Below, piece by piece: positions 18,991 through 27,955 of a DNA stretch of 64,000 nt. The stretch lies in contig NZ_CP031728.1 in NCBI RefSeq assembly GCF_008806975.1, forward strand, positions 5,435,501-5,499,500. The letters are read 5' to 3'. Position numbers and translations under genes: made by a program. Under the pieces are notes generated by a model. That model saw only the letters and a program-made list of their open reading frames with translations, did not search any database and was not told the origin of the DNA. Every line of letters begins with the position of its first letter. The stretch's first letter is position 1. Source of the stretch: Cellvibrio sp. KY-GH-1 (GTDB lineage: Bacteria; Pseudomonadota; Gammaproteobacteria; Pseudomonadales; Cellvibrionaceae).

Positions 18991-19371
18991 ATGTTTATCG
19001 AAAGTATTACAGGAGATGTAGTTACCAAAGCGTTGGATATTGCAGCCTTCAATCATAAAGTAATTGCAAACAATATCGCCAATGCGGGAGTGAAAGGGTA
19101 TGCGGCTGGGCGTTTAAACTTTGATGCGATTATGCAGGAGTTGCGAGGTTTAGTTGGCACCGATGCTGATATCGCTTCCTACCGAGATGCGTTAGACCGG
19201 ATTAATGAAAAAGAAATGGTCAATTTTTCATCTGCGCCCGAAGGTGTATCGATAGAAGCAGAAATGATGCAGTTGACGGAAAACACCCTGAGGTATCAAT
19301 CCCTATTGCGAGCGAGAAGCGAGCTGGGAGAGATATTGAAGTCTGCTATATCAGGTGGAGGTCGAGGTTAA
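18991..19371 (+). CDS. flgB: Proximal rod protein FlgB
   Basis: 126 residues. It has the rod-type N-terminus (ALDIAAFNHKVIANNIANAGVKGY) and a C-terminal helix (LTENTLRYQSLLRARSELGEILKSAI) typical of FlgB. It forms the base of the rod together with FliE, FlgC and FlgF. Its stop codon overlaps the flgC start by one base. Confidence 0.92.
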   Translation: MFIESITGDVVTKALDIAAFNHKVIANNIANAGVKGYAAGRLNFDAIMQELRGLVGTDADIASYRDALDRINEKEMVNFSSAPEGVSIEAEMMQLTENTLRYQSLLRARSELGEILKSAISGGGRG

Positions 19372-19781
19372 TGGATCTTCAATCAATTTTTGCGATTAGC
19401 GGTGCGGGTTTGGACTATCAAAAAAAACGTTTGGATGTAATTGCAATGAATATTGCAAATGCAAATACGACCAGAGGGGCCGATGGGGTGGTTTATAAGC
19501 CTCTTGAGGTTGTGAACCAGGGGTTCAATGCATTGGTTCAAGATAACTTTAATGCCGCTATTGGTAGTGTGGCAATAGTTGAACGGGCAAATGCCACCAA
19601 ATTAATATTTGATCCATCTCATCCTGATGCGGACCCCAAAGGTTTTGTTGAGGTTCCCAATGTTAACTCAATAGATGAAATGACGGATTTGATGGTCGCC
19701 ACGAGAATGTACGAAGCTAATGTGCAAGTGGTGAATGCTGCGAAATCAATGGCATTAAAAGCATTGGAAATAGGGAGTTAA
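19371..19781 (+). CDS. flgC: Proximal rod protein FlgC
   Basis: 136 residues, standard size. It starts MDLQSIFAISGAGLDYQKKRLDVIAMNIANANTT-like and ends ATRMYEANVQVVNAAKSMALKALEIG, both diagnostic of FlgC. Start and stop codons overlap with flgB and fliE by one base each, so the three are translationally coupled. Confidence 0.93.
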   Translation: MDLQSIFAISGAGLDYQKKRLDVIAMNIANANTTRGADGVVYKPLEVVNQGFNALVQDNFNAAIGSVAIVERANATKLIFDPSHPDADPKGFVEVPNVNSIDEMTDLMVATRMYEANVQVVNAAKSMALKALEIGS

Positions 19782-20077
19782 TGGGTATGTTAATTGAACC
19801 AATTTCAGGTCTACCAAGTGGCAGTTTTTTTTCAAATTCCGTTTCAAATAAAGAGCTGGGAAGTTTTGAAAAGTTATTGAATAGCGAAATTAAACAAATA
19901 GATGCAAGTATTGAAAAAGCTGATGTGGAAGTGAGAAAACTTGCTGTTGGTGAAACTGACAACATTCATCAAGTTATGTTGAGTGTATCGAAAGCACAAA
20001 CCTCTTTTGAGCTTGCAGTACAAATTAGGAATAAAGTGATAGAAGGTACGCAAGAATTGCTGCGCATGTCTATTTAA
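19781..20077 (+). CDS. fliE: Rod-MS ring adaptor FliE
   Basis: 98 residues. The C-terminal half (VGETDNIHQVMLSVSKAQTSFELAVQIRNKVIEG) is typical of FliE, which joins the FliF ring to the rod. The start overlaps the flgC stop. A T8 run near 19826 lies in the coding sequence. After it comes a 91-base gap with an imperfect inverted repeat (GGTACC...GGTGCC) before fliF, where an internal promoter might lie. Confidence 0.88.
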   Translation: MGMLIEPISGLPSGSFFSNSVSNKELGSFEKLLNSEIKQIDASIEKADVEVRKLAVGETDNIHQVMLSVSKAQTSFELAVQIRNKVIEGTQELLRMSI

Positions 20078-20168
20078 ACTTGCGGATGCGCAAATTAATA
20101 AATAGTGATTTCAATTGTCGGGGGCGTATAAAGGTACCTGTTTCAAATAAGGTGCCTTAAGTATTGAT

Positions 20169-21569
20169 ATGAGTGCATGGACTAGTAAAAAAAATACTTT
20201 CTTCTTGGTTATGTTTGTAGCGATCATCGTAGTTGCTGGATTGGCCACCTTTATTCTTAATGATAAGGAAAGTAAAGCCCCTTTATTTGAGCAACTTACA
20301 GACAAAGAAATTGGTCAGGTAGCAGCTAGTCTGGATCAGCTAAAGGTCGATTACCAATTGGATGAGCAAGGCAATATTCTGGTTGATCAGGAAAAGTTGC
20401 GGGATGTTAAAGTCAAGCTGGCCTCAACTGGTTTTGAATTAAACCCACAAGAAGGTTTTGAATTGTTCGATACCGTTGATTATGGTTTAAATGAATTTTC
20501 CCAAAACGTTTTGTTGCAACGTGCATTGCAAGGAGAACTTGCAAAAACAATCTCCCTGACTGCAGGTGTGGTGTCGGCCAGGGTCCATGTTGTATTAGGT
20601 GAGCGAGGTGTTTTTCGTCAAAAGGAAGCTGCCAAGGCATCTGTAACACTCGTTCTTGAGCCAAATGTAACATTGACTAAGCAGCAGGTTAACGGAATCC
20701 AAAAGCTGGTGGCCTCTGCAGTTGATGGTCTCGCAGAGAATGATGTTGTTGTGAGTGATAGTAGCAGTGTTGTCCTCTCAGTCGTAAGTGATGATTCCTT
20801 GTCCGTTTCCCAAGTGAATAAAAAGCAGCAATTGGAAGCATATTTCTTATCAAAAACCTCGCGCTTACTTGCTGATATTTATGGCGATGGTAATTTTTCA
20901 GCTACGATCGATGTTGACCTTGATCTTGCGGAAAGGCAAAGCGAAATAGAAGAGCTTTTGCCTTCGGCGGGAAATAAAAATATTGGGTTTCTGGTTAAAG
21001 ACAAGTCATCGGGCTTGCAAAATCAAGGCGCCGGGCACGCCGGGCAAGATAATGATGGCTTGGATATCAATATTGATAGAACCTTCGAGTTTGGAAAGCG
21101 AAGAGAGCGTGTTATACAAACTGCGGGACAGATAAAACGTATAACGGTCAGTGTTGTTGTGCCGGAAAGTGAAAGTAGCGATCAGTTAAAGCATATTAAA
21201 TCGCTTGTTGCTGCGGCTATTGGAACTAGCGATGAAAGAAATGACAGAATTGAAGTGTTTGCAATGAAGCCGTTGCATGAGGGTGATAAAAGTAAAACCA
21301 CGCAAGTTAATCCTATAGCTGCGGAACTGTTTGTTGCTCCTGTTACTTCAGCTGCCGATCCTGTTATTGCTTCCAAACCGATTGTTGGCAAGACAAATTC
21401 ACGATGGTTAATTAATGGGTTGGTTTACCTGTCGATTGCGGCCGGGTTGTTATTGATATTTTTGTTTGTAGTAATTCTACGTCATAAAAATACCCGGCTC
21501 TCATCAAGTCTTACACAGCAACAGCGTGAGAAGTTGCTGTTGGATATTCGTCAGTGGTTAGCAGACTAA
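20169..21569 (+). CDS. fliF: MS-ring protein FliF (short)
   Basis: 466 residues against about 550 in most flagella. An N-terminal membrane helix (residues ~9-31) is followed by ring-building motifs (FEQLTDKEIGQVAASLDQLKVDYQ, FDTVDYGLNEFSQNVLLQRALQGELAKTI, SARVHVVLGERGVF). A second membrane helix lies near residue 415-437, with a short cytoplasmic tail ending KLLLDIRQWLAD. The tail corresponds to the FliG-binding helix of FliF. The shortening falls in the middle (beta-collar) region. The partner at the fliG position is also atypical. Confidence 0.92.
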   Translation: MSAWTSKKNTFFLVMFVAIIVVAGLATFILNDKESKAPLFEQLTDKEIGQVAASLDQLKVDYQLDEQGNILVDQEKLRDVKVKLASTGFELNPQEGFELFDTVDYGLNEFSQNVLLQRALQGELAKTISLTAGVVSARVHVVLGERGVFRQKEAAKASVTLVLEPNVTLTKQQVNGIQKLVASAVDGLAENDVVVSDSSSVVLSVVSDDSLSVSQVNKKQQLEAYFLSKTSRLLADIYGDGNFSATIDVDLDLAERQSEIEELLPSAGNKNIGFLVKDKSSGLQNQGAGHAGQDNDGLDINIDRTFEFGKRRERVIQTAGQIKRITVSVVVPESESSDQLKHIKSLVAAAIGTSDERNDRIEVFAMKPLHEGDKSKTTQVNPIAAELFVAPVTSAADPVIASKPIVGKTNSRWLINGLVYLSIAAGLLLIFLFVVILRHKNTRLSSSLTQQQREKLLLDIRQWLAD

Positions 21570-21581
21570 GTAGGATCAATC

Positions 21582-22079
21582 ATGACTGACAAGGTTAAGC
21601 TGGCTGCAATAAAACTGAAGGGAATTGGCTCTGCGGATCGTAAATGGATACTCAGTCAATTGTCTGTGCAGGAAAGAAATAAGTTGGACCCGGTACTGGC
21701 TGAATTAGATGGCATTGCATTTGATCAGATTTTCGAGCTTGATGCTTTAGTTGATTTTGATGAGAAGCCTGAAGGATGCGTGCCGGATGCAATTGGATCT
21801 CCCAAAATATTGCAGGAGCAATCTTCGGCTCAATTAACACTTGAACCTGACATTACGATTAACCTGCGTAAGATAGTAGCTCGGCACTCAGATGTTTTTT
21901 TAAGCCTGTTGGTGACCGATTTAACAACAGAAGATGATCTATTTTTGTCGCAGCTCGTGGATAGGGCCAGGTATTTACGGATATTAGGGTTAGCGAAAAA
22001 AAGGCAGAAAACAATTTCCTTAAGTGTTATTAGTAACATGCGGGTGGCGTTAATCAAAACAGCTGAAAGGTCCCGGTAA
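21582..22079 (+). CDS. Unknown protein in the fliG position (165 aa)
   Basis: fliF is normally followed by fliG (~330 residues, with a C-terminal torque domain). Here the gene is half that size. Visible features are an N-terminal helical segment (DRKWILSQLSVQERNKLDPVLAEL), an acidic middle and a C-terminal helical part (LVDRARYLRILGLAKKRQK). I see no EHPQ, Met-Phe or charged torque-helix motif of FliG. It could be a degenerate FliG reduced to its FliF-binding part, or an analogue of SctK, the protein at the same place in injectisomes. It overlaps fliH by one base and starts 13 bases after fliF, so it is clearly a member of the operon. Confidence 0.7.
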   Translation: MTDKVKLAAIKLKGIGSADRKWILSQLSVQERNKLDPVLAELDGIAFDQIFELDALVDFDEKPEGCVPDAIGSPKILQEQSSAQLTLEPDITINLRKIVARHSDVFLSLLVTDLTTEDDLFLSQLVDRARYLRILGLAKKRQKTISLSVISNMRVALIKTAERSR

Positions 22080-22891
22080 TGGTCGAAATATACAAATCAT
22101 TGCCGGTAAATGGCGTAAGGCGTATTCCTTATAAACGAGACCAATTTGGCGGCTCGGACGCTCAAGGCAATTCCATGTTAGGTCACGCAAAGAGTGAGCC
22201 TGCTGCTGATTTTATTGAACCTGCAAGGGCGGATGCAGAGGGTCATTCTCAAGATGAAGCGGGCTACCCTAATTTAACTGAGCAACTGGCGGGTCAAAAT
22301 CGGTTGTTAAATGATGAAATTACCAGGCTAACCAGAGAAATTGAAGCGCTGCAAACAAGATATTCAGCGTTATTGGCAGCTCAAACGGAAATAGAAGAGC
22401 GAGATAAAAGCAAAGGATATGAAATTGGTTATAGGGCTGGAGTTAATCAGGCTGCACTCGAAGCCAAAGATCGGGCTGTTGCACTCGTATCTGCGGTGGA
22501 TATATTTAATTATCGCTTAAGCGAAGATTTAGGGCTCATACAAAAGGATTCAATTCTTTTGGCATATGAGGCGTTGATTTTAATTGTCGGTGAGTATTAC
22601 AAGACCCCGGAATTTTTAAATGCGGTTCTTCAGTCCGCTGTGTCAAAAATTGCAGACAGGAAAAATATAAAGTTACATTTATCCAATGAAGACTACGACT
22701 TGGTAAAGCAAATGCTTACTGATAATTTGTTCCAGTTGCAAGGGGTAGCGGATATTGTCTCTGATGATAGGGTGAAAAAAGGCGGTTGTATTATAGAAAC
22801 CGAAAACGGTATCTGGGATGCAAGGCTTGATTCCCAGTTAGAGAGGATCAAAGACGCGCTGGTGATCGCAAAGGATGGAGCTCGCAAATGA
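22079..22891 (+). CDS. fliH: Export ATPase regulator FliH
   Basis: 270 residues. A charged, glutamine-rich coiled-coil region (EQLAGQNRLLNDEITRLTREIEALQTRYSALLAAQTE) is followed by a C-terminal domain (LQSAVSKIADRKNIKLHLSNEDYDLVKQM and KKGGCIIETENGIWDARLDSQLERIKDAL). This is typical of FliH/SctL, which links the ATPase FliI to the C ring. Its stop overlaps the fliI start by four bases. Confidence 0.88.
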   Translation: MVEIYKSLPVNGVRRIPYKRDQFGGSDAQGNSMLGHAKSEPAADFIEPARADAEGHSQDEAGYPNLTEQLAGQNRLLNDEITRLTREIEALQTRYSALLAAQTEIEERDKSKGYEIGYRAGVNQAALEAKDRAVALVSAVDIFNYRLSEDLGLIQKDSILLAYEALILIVGEYYKTPEFLNAVLQSAVSKIADRKNIKLHLSNEDYDLVKQMLTDNLFQLQGVADIVSDDRVKKGGCIIETENGIWDARLDSQLERIKDALVIAKDGARK

Positions 22892-24198
22892 CATCAGTTG
22901 TTACGCCCTTTATTCGCGCGTTAAGAACTTGCGAGACTGTTACCAGGTCAGGGCGTGTTGTCCAGTTTTATGGTTCAATTCTTGAGTCTCAAGGGCCCGA
23001 TGTTTATTTGGGAGAGCTTTGTGAAATTCATTCGTCATCACAATCCGAACCAGTATTAGCAGAGGTTATAGGGTTTCGCGAAGGCAAGGTGTTATTGAGC
23101 CCATACGGCAATTTGCATGGCGTTCATTTAAATAGCGAAATTATTGCACTGGGCCGATCTGCTTCCATAAAAGTGCCTACTGGGAAAAAAGGGTGTGTGA
23201 TTGATTCGTTTGGCAACAGTTTGATTGATTCAGCTCCTATCGAAACCTACATCGAATATCCGTTGTATCAAAACCCATCCAACCCTATGGACAGGCGTAG
23301 AATTAACGAGGTATTTGAGACCGGAGTTTCGTGTATCGATGGCTTCATTACAATGGGTAAGGGACAGCGACTGGGGATTTTTGCGGGTAGCGGTGTTGGT
23401 AAAAGTACCTTGTTAGGGATGATCGCCGGCAATAGCAAAGCTGATATAAATGTTATTGCACTAATTGGCGAACGTGGTCGTGAAGTTTTGGACTTCATAG
23501 AGCGCGATTTAGGAACCGCCGGATTGAGTAAAACAATTGTGGTAGCTGCAGCGGCAGATCAACCAGCATTGATTAGGGCGAGGGCTGCCTATGCAGCAAC
23601 GTCAATTGCTGAGTATTACGCAAATCTTGGTCTTGATGTGATGTTGGCAATGGATTCAGTGACCAGGTTTGCAATGGCAACAAGAGAGATCGGATTGGCC
23701 GCAGGTGAGGTTCCTACTGCTCGCGGATACCCTCCATCAACATTTTCTGCGTTACCGAAATTACTGGAGCGTTCGGGTAGTTACAAAAATGGAGGCACTA
23801 TTACCGCGTTTTACACGGTGTTAGTTGAAGGAGACGATTTTAACGAACCAATATCCGATAATGTTCGAGCTATATTGGACGGGCATTTAATGTTAACCAG
23901 GGATTTAGCGCATAAAGGGCAGTTTCCTGCAATCAATGTTCTGCAAAGTATTAGCCGATTACAAAATGATTTATTACCTGCTGATCAAAGGTCGGTATTA
24001 AAAAAAGCCAGGTTATATATGAGCTTATTGCAGGAAAATAAAGATCTTATCGACATGGGCGCCTATCAAGCGGGGCGAAATGCCATGTTGGACAAGGCGT
24101 TGGAAGCGGTGCCTAAAATTGATGGGCTATTAGCTCAAACGCCGGGCGAACTGCGAAATATTGGAACCTTTTTTTCCCAGCTCTCTAGTTATGTCTAA
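22888..24198 (+). CDS. fliI: Flagellar-type export ATPase FliI
   Basis: 436 residues. Walker A GSGVGKSTLLGMIAG, Walker B-type strand LDVMLAMDSVTRFAMATRE, and the family block GERGREVLDFIERDLG are all intact. It also carries GYPPSTFSALPKLLERSG. FliI energises unfolding and loading of export substrates at the FlhA gate. Full length, with no degradation. Confidence 0.95.
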   Translation: MTSVVTPFIRALRTCETVTRSGRVVQFYGSILESQGPDVYLGELCEIHSSSQSEPVLAEVIGFREGKVLLSPYGNLHGVHLNSEIIALGRSASIKVPTGKKGCVIDSFGNSLIDSAPIETYIEYPLYQNPSNPMDRRRINEVFETGVSCIDGFITMGKGQRLGIFAGSGVGKSTLLGMIAGNSKADINVIALIGERGREVLDFIERDLGTAGLSKTIVVAAAADQPALIRARAAYAATSIAEYYANLGLDVMLAMDSVTRFAMATREIGLAAGEVPTARGYPPSTFSALPKLLERSGSYKNGGTITAFYTVLVEGDDFNEPISDNVRAILDGHLMLTRDLAHKGQFPAINVLQSISRLQNDLLPADQRSVLKKARLYMSLLQENKDLIDMGAYQAGRNAMLDKALEAVPKIDGLLAQTPGELRNIGTFFSQLSSYV

Positions 24199-24232
24199 TT
24201 GCTGATAAGTATTTAAAGATGGCAGGGTACAT

Positions 24233-24691
24233 ATGAAAAAATTACAAGGGAAAGGTAAGGTGATTGATTTGATTATGCGTCGTAATCAGATTGAGAAAAT
24301 GGATTTGATTTTGGCTATTCATAACCTCAAGACCAGTTACTCTGAAATAGAAAGGCGCATAGATGCTAATGTGCAAGAATATCAGGGGCTGATGCAACTG
24401 GCGGCAAACGCGATGGGAAATAACCAGGTGTTAGACCCTTTGCTTTGGCATGAGCGCATGCAATACGCGCAAGAATTACAAGATATAAAAATGGGTTTGG
24501 TTGATAGAGCTAATTTGTTAGTAGCAGAGATTAAGGTTCTTGAGCGAAAAGTAGAAATTCTTACAGCTAAAGAAAAATCGCTTGATCAAAAAATGCTATC
24601 TGTAAAAAAAGAAATAGTTATGGAACGAATAAAAGTAGAGGAAATTATACTGTCTGATTTGTATGCTACGCACCCGGCACGGAGCTCATAA
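24233..24691 (+). CDS. fliJ: Export stalk protein FliJ-like
   Basis: 152 residues, predicted to form one long coiled coil (IERRIDANVQEYQGLMQLAANAMGN ... LLVAEIKVLERKVEILTAKEKSLDQKMLSVKKE). FliJ sits as a central stalk in the FliI ring. Sequence similarity in this family is weak; the call rests on size, helical content and the fliI-fliJ gene order. Confidence 0.75.
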   Translation: MKKLQGKGKVIDLIMRRNQIEKMDLILAIHNLKTSYSEIERRIDANVQEYQGLMQLAANAMGNNQVLDPLLWHERMQYAQELQDIKMGLVDRANLLVAEIKVLERKVEILTAKEKSLDQKMLSVKKEIVMERIKVEEIILSDLYATHPARSS

Positions 24692-24693
24692 TC

Positions 24694-25485
24694 ATGGAAA
24701 TCCTCGAAACCCTTAGCGGAAAACAGATTGGCTACTCCCAGACAGAGGCAGCACAAAAAAGTGAAAAGGCATTAGCGATAAAGCAGCGTTGGCAGCAGGT
24801 ATTTGATGTATTGGATATTGATCTTGACCATGGGGCATTGATCTATGGTTTTGATCAGGGCAACGACTCTAAGATGGGGTTTACAAATCAACAACCATTA
24901 AATCAAGTTTCGGTGGGTGGTGATTTTACTATATCAGGAAAGGAAAGCTTGTTTGGGGATGTTGGTTTTACCTACGCTGAAACTGTGAACTCTCCTCTTG
25001 TAAAAGGAAATCAACCAACGACTTTAAACGGCTTGGATATAGGAATTGAAAAATCTATTTCTGCTGTATCGGATGCTTCTTTGCAGCATCAAGTTTTCTT
25101 GAATGCTAGCACTGGGATGGCCAGAAAAGCCGTGCAGGGCAATATTACCCAACAATTAAACGAAGCTGTGAGCACTAAAACAATCGAGCCGATGATAATT
25201 GGAAATGTTTCCAATTATCGTGAGGCGGTTGCAAGGGGGGCTGCGACTAATATTGCAGGCAGTTCTTCTACGAATCCCGTCGTGAAAATCAAGCATGATA
25301 CGAACGTTACGCAGCCAAGTCAGGTGTCTCTGACGAATGCTGAAGGTGGTTTTGTGATTTTGGCAAGGGATTATCGGGTTAACGAAAAGTTTTTAACTAA
25401 GAAATTGGTGGATTCGCTTAAGGCAATATTACTGGCCGGTGGCGTGCTAAAGAAAATTCTGATGAACGGAAAAACCATTTTCTAA
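24694..25485 (+). CDS. Unrecognised protein in the fliK position
   Basis: 263 residues, two bases after fliJ and before flgD, where the hook-length ruler fliK normally sits. The N-terminal part is low in hydrophobic residues and Asn/Gln/Ser-rich, as in rulers. The C-terminal ~50 residues are compact (GFVILARDYRVNEKFLTKKL ... LAGGVLKKILMNGKTIF). The usual FliK substrate-specificity signature (LxPxxLGxVxVxL) is not evident. A divergent FliK/SctP-type ruler is the best inference. Confidence 0.6.
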   Translation: MEILETLSGKQIGYSQTEAAQKSEKALAIKQRWQQVFDVLDIDLDHGALIYGFDQGNDSKMGFTNQQPLNQVSVGGDFTISGKESLFGDVGFTYAETVNSPLVKGNQPTTLNGLDIGIEKSISAVSDASLQHQVFLNASTGMARKAVQGNITQQLNEAVSTKTIEPMIIGNVSNYREAVARGAATNIAGSSSTNPVVKIKHDTNVTQPSQVSLTNAEGGFVILARDYRVNEKFLTKKLVDSLKAILLAGGVLKKILMNGKTIF

Positions 25486-25518
25486 CTTTCAATATTAATA
25501 ATTTCGGGAGTAACTAGC

Positions 25519-25941
25519 GTGGCGATTGAGTCTATCGGACGGGTGTCCAATGAAAGCCAGAGTCTGCCTCAGCAAGCGGTAAACACGGACGACTTTTTAA
25601 AGTTATTTTTGACCCAGTTAAATTACCAAGACCCATTGGAACCTGTAGATAACCGCGAGTTTTTGACTCAGCTAGCAGAGTTTTCTTCATTGCAAATTGC
25701 TAACTCAAATAGTAAGAGTATGGAGAGCCTTCTTGATGTTAGTTCGGTTAACCAGTCAGTGTCACTGCTTGGCAAAGAAGTGCTCGTTAATAGCGGCAAT
25801 ATTCCTGGTGGTTCTGCGGTAGGCACGGTTAGTGCGATTGAGTTGAATGGAAATAATGTGACGCTCGGGGTGAGTATATCGGCAGACAATGTAATTCGCG
25901 TTAGCCCATCAGCTGTTACTGTGGTGCGGACTACAAAATAA
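25519..25941 (+). CDS. flgD: Hook scaffold FlgD, short form
   Basis: 140 residues against about 220-230 in most bacteria. The conserved N-terminal core is present (TDDFLKLFLTQLNYQDPLEPVDNREFLTQLAEFSSLQ), plus part of the following beta domain (SLLGKEVLV). The remaining Ig/tudor-like C-terminal domain is missing. It begins at GTG with CGGGAG upstream. FlgD caps the growing hook. The short form suggests a simplified cap. Confidence 0.9.
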   Translation: MAIESIGRVSNESQSLPQQAVNTDDFLKLFLTQLNYQDPLEPVDNREFLTQLAEFSSLQIANSNSKSMESLLDVSSVNQSVSLLGKEVLVNSGNIPGGSAVGTVSAIELNGNNVTLGVSISADNVIRVSPSAVTVVRTTK

Positions 25942-25973
25942 TCGGACGTTAAATTAAAGTTTGGGAGAATAAA

Positions 25974-27953
25974 ATGTCGTTATTTGGTTCAATATATACA
26001 AGCCTATCTGGTCTATCTGTATCAGCAAGAGGGTTGGATAATCTTAGTAAAAATATTGCGAATATAAACACTCCCGGTTTTAAAGCAACCGATCTGTATT
26101 ATCGCTCAAATGCCGATGAAGGCGCGGATGTTAGCGGTAGTGCGCTCAGATTTACATCGGGCGATGTGCGCTCTACTGGTGTTCAAACAGATATGGCTAT
26201 TGATGGGGCTGGTTTGTTCATTCTTCGAGATGGGGATAAACAATATTTTACTCGGGCAGGCCAATTCCAGTTTGATCAAGAAGGCTATCTGGTCGATCCA
26301 ATTAGCGGTTATCGTGTTGCCACATTAAATGATTCTGGCAACTTGGTTGACTTCAATATTAATGATTTCAACGCGGCAGAATTCAAGAAAACAACACTAT
26401 TAAAAATGCTGGGGGCTCTGAATAAAGGAGCTGCGGAAGGTGATGTTTTCCCTCCAAAGGGATCAAGTGCAATTGAAGTGGAAATTATTGATGAAAATGG
26501 GGCCAGCCATAAGATTGATTTACGCTTTACAAAGCGTGCCGGAGATAGTTGGGATGTGGATTTCCTTTCTAAAAATGGTTCCAAGTTGCAAGCGTCGCAC
26601 CGTTTGGATTTTAACAGTCTGGGCAGTTTGGTGTCTGATACCACTGATGAAATATTAAATTTTCGAGATTTCGAATTTATTTCCAAAGATGATTTTAGCA
26701 AGGCATTTGTTGCAATTCCTAAGACTTCTCTAACGAATCAATTTACATTAGGCCTAACTAATGGCGCTAAACTAGTGGCCTCTGTAAATGGAGACCTGAA
26801 TTTCTTTGAGTCTGGACACTTTATTATTAATGATAAAGGCTTGTTGGTACACACAGAGTCTGGTGGTGTTTTAGCGGGAAGGGATGCGGACGGTAATTTA
26901 ATCGAGTTTGATTTATCTACCGTTAAGAATATGCCAGGTAAAGCAACTTCTAATGTGATTTTAAATGGCTCCCTTAACAAAAACTATAATGTTTTGTCAT
27001 CTGCACCGCCAACAATCGTAGATAAAATAATTTATCCCCCTTTATCGCAAGCAGGCATGAAGATCCCTGTGCGTGACAGCAATGGTGCGCTTTTTGATAT
27101 AACAGTTCGTTTTACCAAGCAAACAACCAATGGCGATCTATGGAGTTTGACTGTAACTGATGAAACAGACCCATCAAAAATAATTACTGCAACCACCAAT
27201 CGCAATCTTGGTTTTGATAGTTTGGGAAATCTTTTAAATAGTTCTGTTGGTGTGACGATAGATCGTCCTGATGGAAAAAAGATGACCTTTAATCTGGATT
27301 TTTCTGGTGGCGATGATCAACCCGGTTTGGTGCTGAATACTACCAGCAATACCGTCAATATTTTGAAAGACGATAGTTACGGTGCGGGAACACTTTCAGA
27401 TATTTCATTTGATGCGACCGGGCAGTCAGTGTTGCATTTTTCTAATGGACAAACGCTGAATAGCCATAAGCTCGCTGCAGTTACTCCAAATGAGAGAAAC
27501 ATTACTGGTGTGGCAATTGACTTTAGCCAAATATCTTCTGCGTCAAACTCTTCAGATGCAAAAATTACTGTGGAGGAAAACGATGGAAGTCTGTCCGGTC
27601 GTTTGGTATCCATGTCTTTCACCGGTGAGGGTACTGTTAAGATTGAATACTCGAACGGAGAAAAGAAGGATGTTGGAACCATCGCTCTTGCCAAGTTTGA
27701 TAGTCCTGAACTGTTGACATCATTGAATGGTTCTTTGTTCGAGAATACAGGTAATTTGTATTACACCGTAAGCAAGCCTGGTGATGGTTCTATGGGAAGT
27801 TTGGTCTCCCAAAGTTTGGAGATGTCGAATGTGGACTTATCCCAAGAGTTTTCTCAAATCATCATTATCCAGCGTGGATATCAGGCTAGTTCTCAAGTGT
27901 TGAATGTGGCCAATGAAATGATTGAAGATTTATATAATTCTGTAGGTAGATAA
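25974..27953 (+). CDS. flgE: Hook protein FlgE with internal duplication
   Basis: 659 residues. The N-terminus (MSLFGSIYTSLSGLSVSARGL...NIANINTPGFKATD) and C-terminus (VDLSQEFSQIIIIQRGYQASSQVLNVANEMIEDLY) are classic FlgE. Between them two similar outer domains occur in tandem. Residues ~95-230 (LLKMLGALNKG...IEVEIIDENGASHKIDLRFTK...NSLGSL) resemble residues ~290-430 (NVILNGSLNKN...IPVRDSNGALFDITVRFTK...DSLGNL). This explains the above-average length and would give a bulky hook surface. It is the only major exported structural subunit encoded here. Confidence 0.93.
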   Translation: MSLFGSIYTSLSGLSVSARGLDNLSKNIANINTPGFKATDLYYRSNADEGADVSGSALRFTSGDVRSTGVQTDMAIDGAGLFILRDGDKQYFTRAGQFQFDQEGYLVDPISGYRVATLNDSGNLVDFNINDFNAAEFKKTTLLKMLGALNKGAAEGDVFPPKGSSAIEVEIIDENGASHKIDLRFTKRAGDSWDVDFLSKNGSKLQASHRLDFNSLGSLVSDTTDEILNFRDFEFISKDDFSKAFVAIPKTSLTNQFTLGLTNGAKLVASVNGDLNFFESGHFIINDKGLLVHTESGGVLAGRDADGNLIEFDLSTVKNMPGKATSNVILNGSLNKNYNVLSSAPPTIVDKIIYPPLSQAGMKIPVRDSNGALFDITVRFTKQTTNGDLWSLTVTDETDPSKIITATTNRNLGFDSLGNLLNSSVGVTIDRPDGKKMTFNLDFSGGDDQPGLVLNTTSNTVNILKDDSYGAGTLSDISFDATGQSVLHFSNGQTLNSHKLAAVTPNERNITGVAIDFSQISSASNSSDAKITVEENDGSLSGRLVSMSFTGEGTVKIEYSNGEKKDVGTIALAKFDSPELLTSLNGSLFENTGNLYYTVSKPGDGSMGSLVSQSLEMSNVDLSQEFSQIIIIQRGYQASSQVLNVANEMIEDLYNSVGR

Positions 27954-27955
27954 CA

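Noticed and set aside
20078..20168. Terminator between fliE and fliF
   Set aside because: The inverted repeat is imperfect and lacks a T run; the operon probably continues through it.
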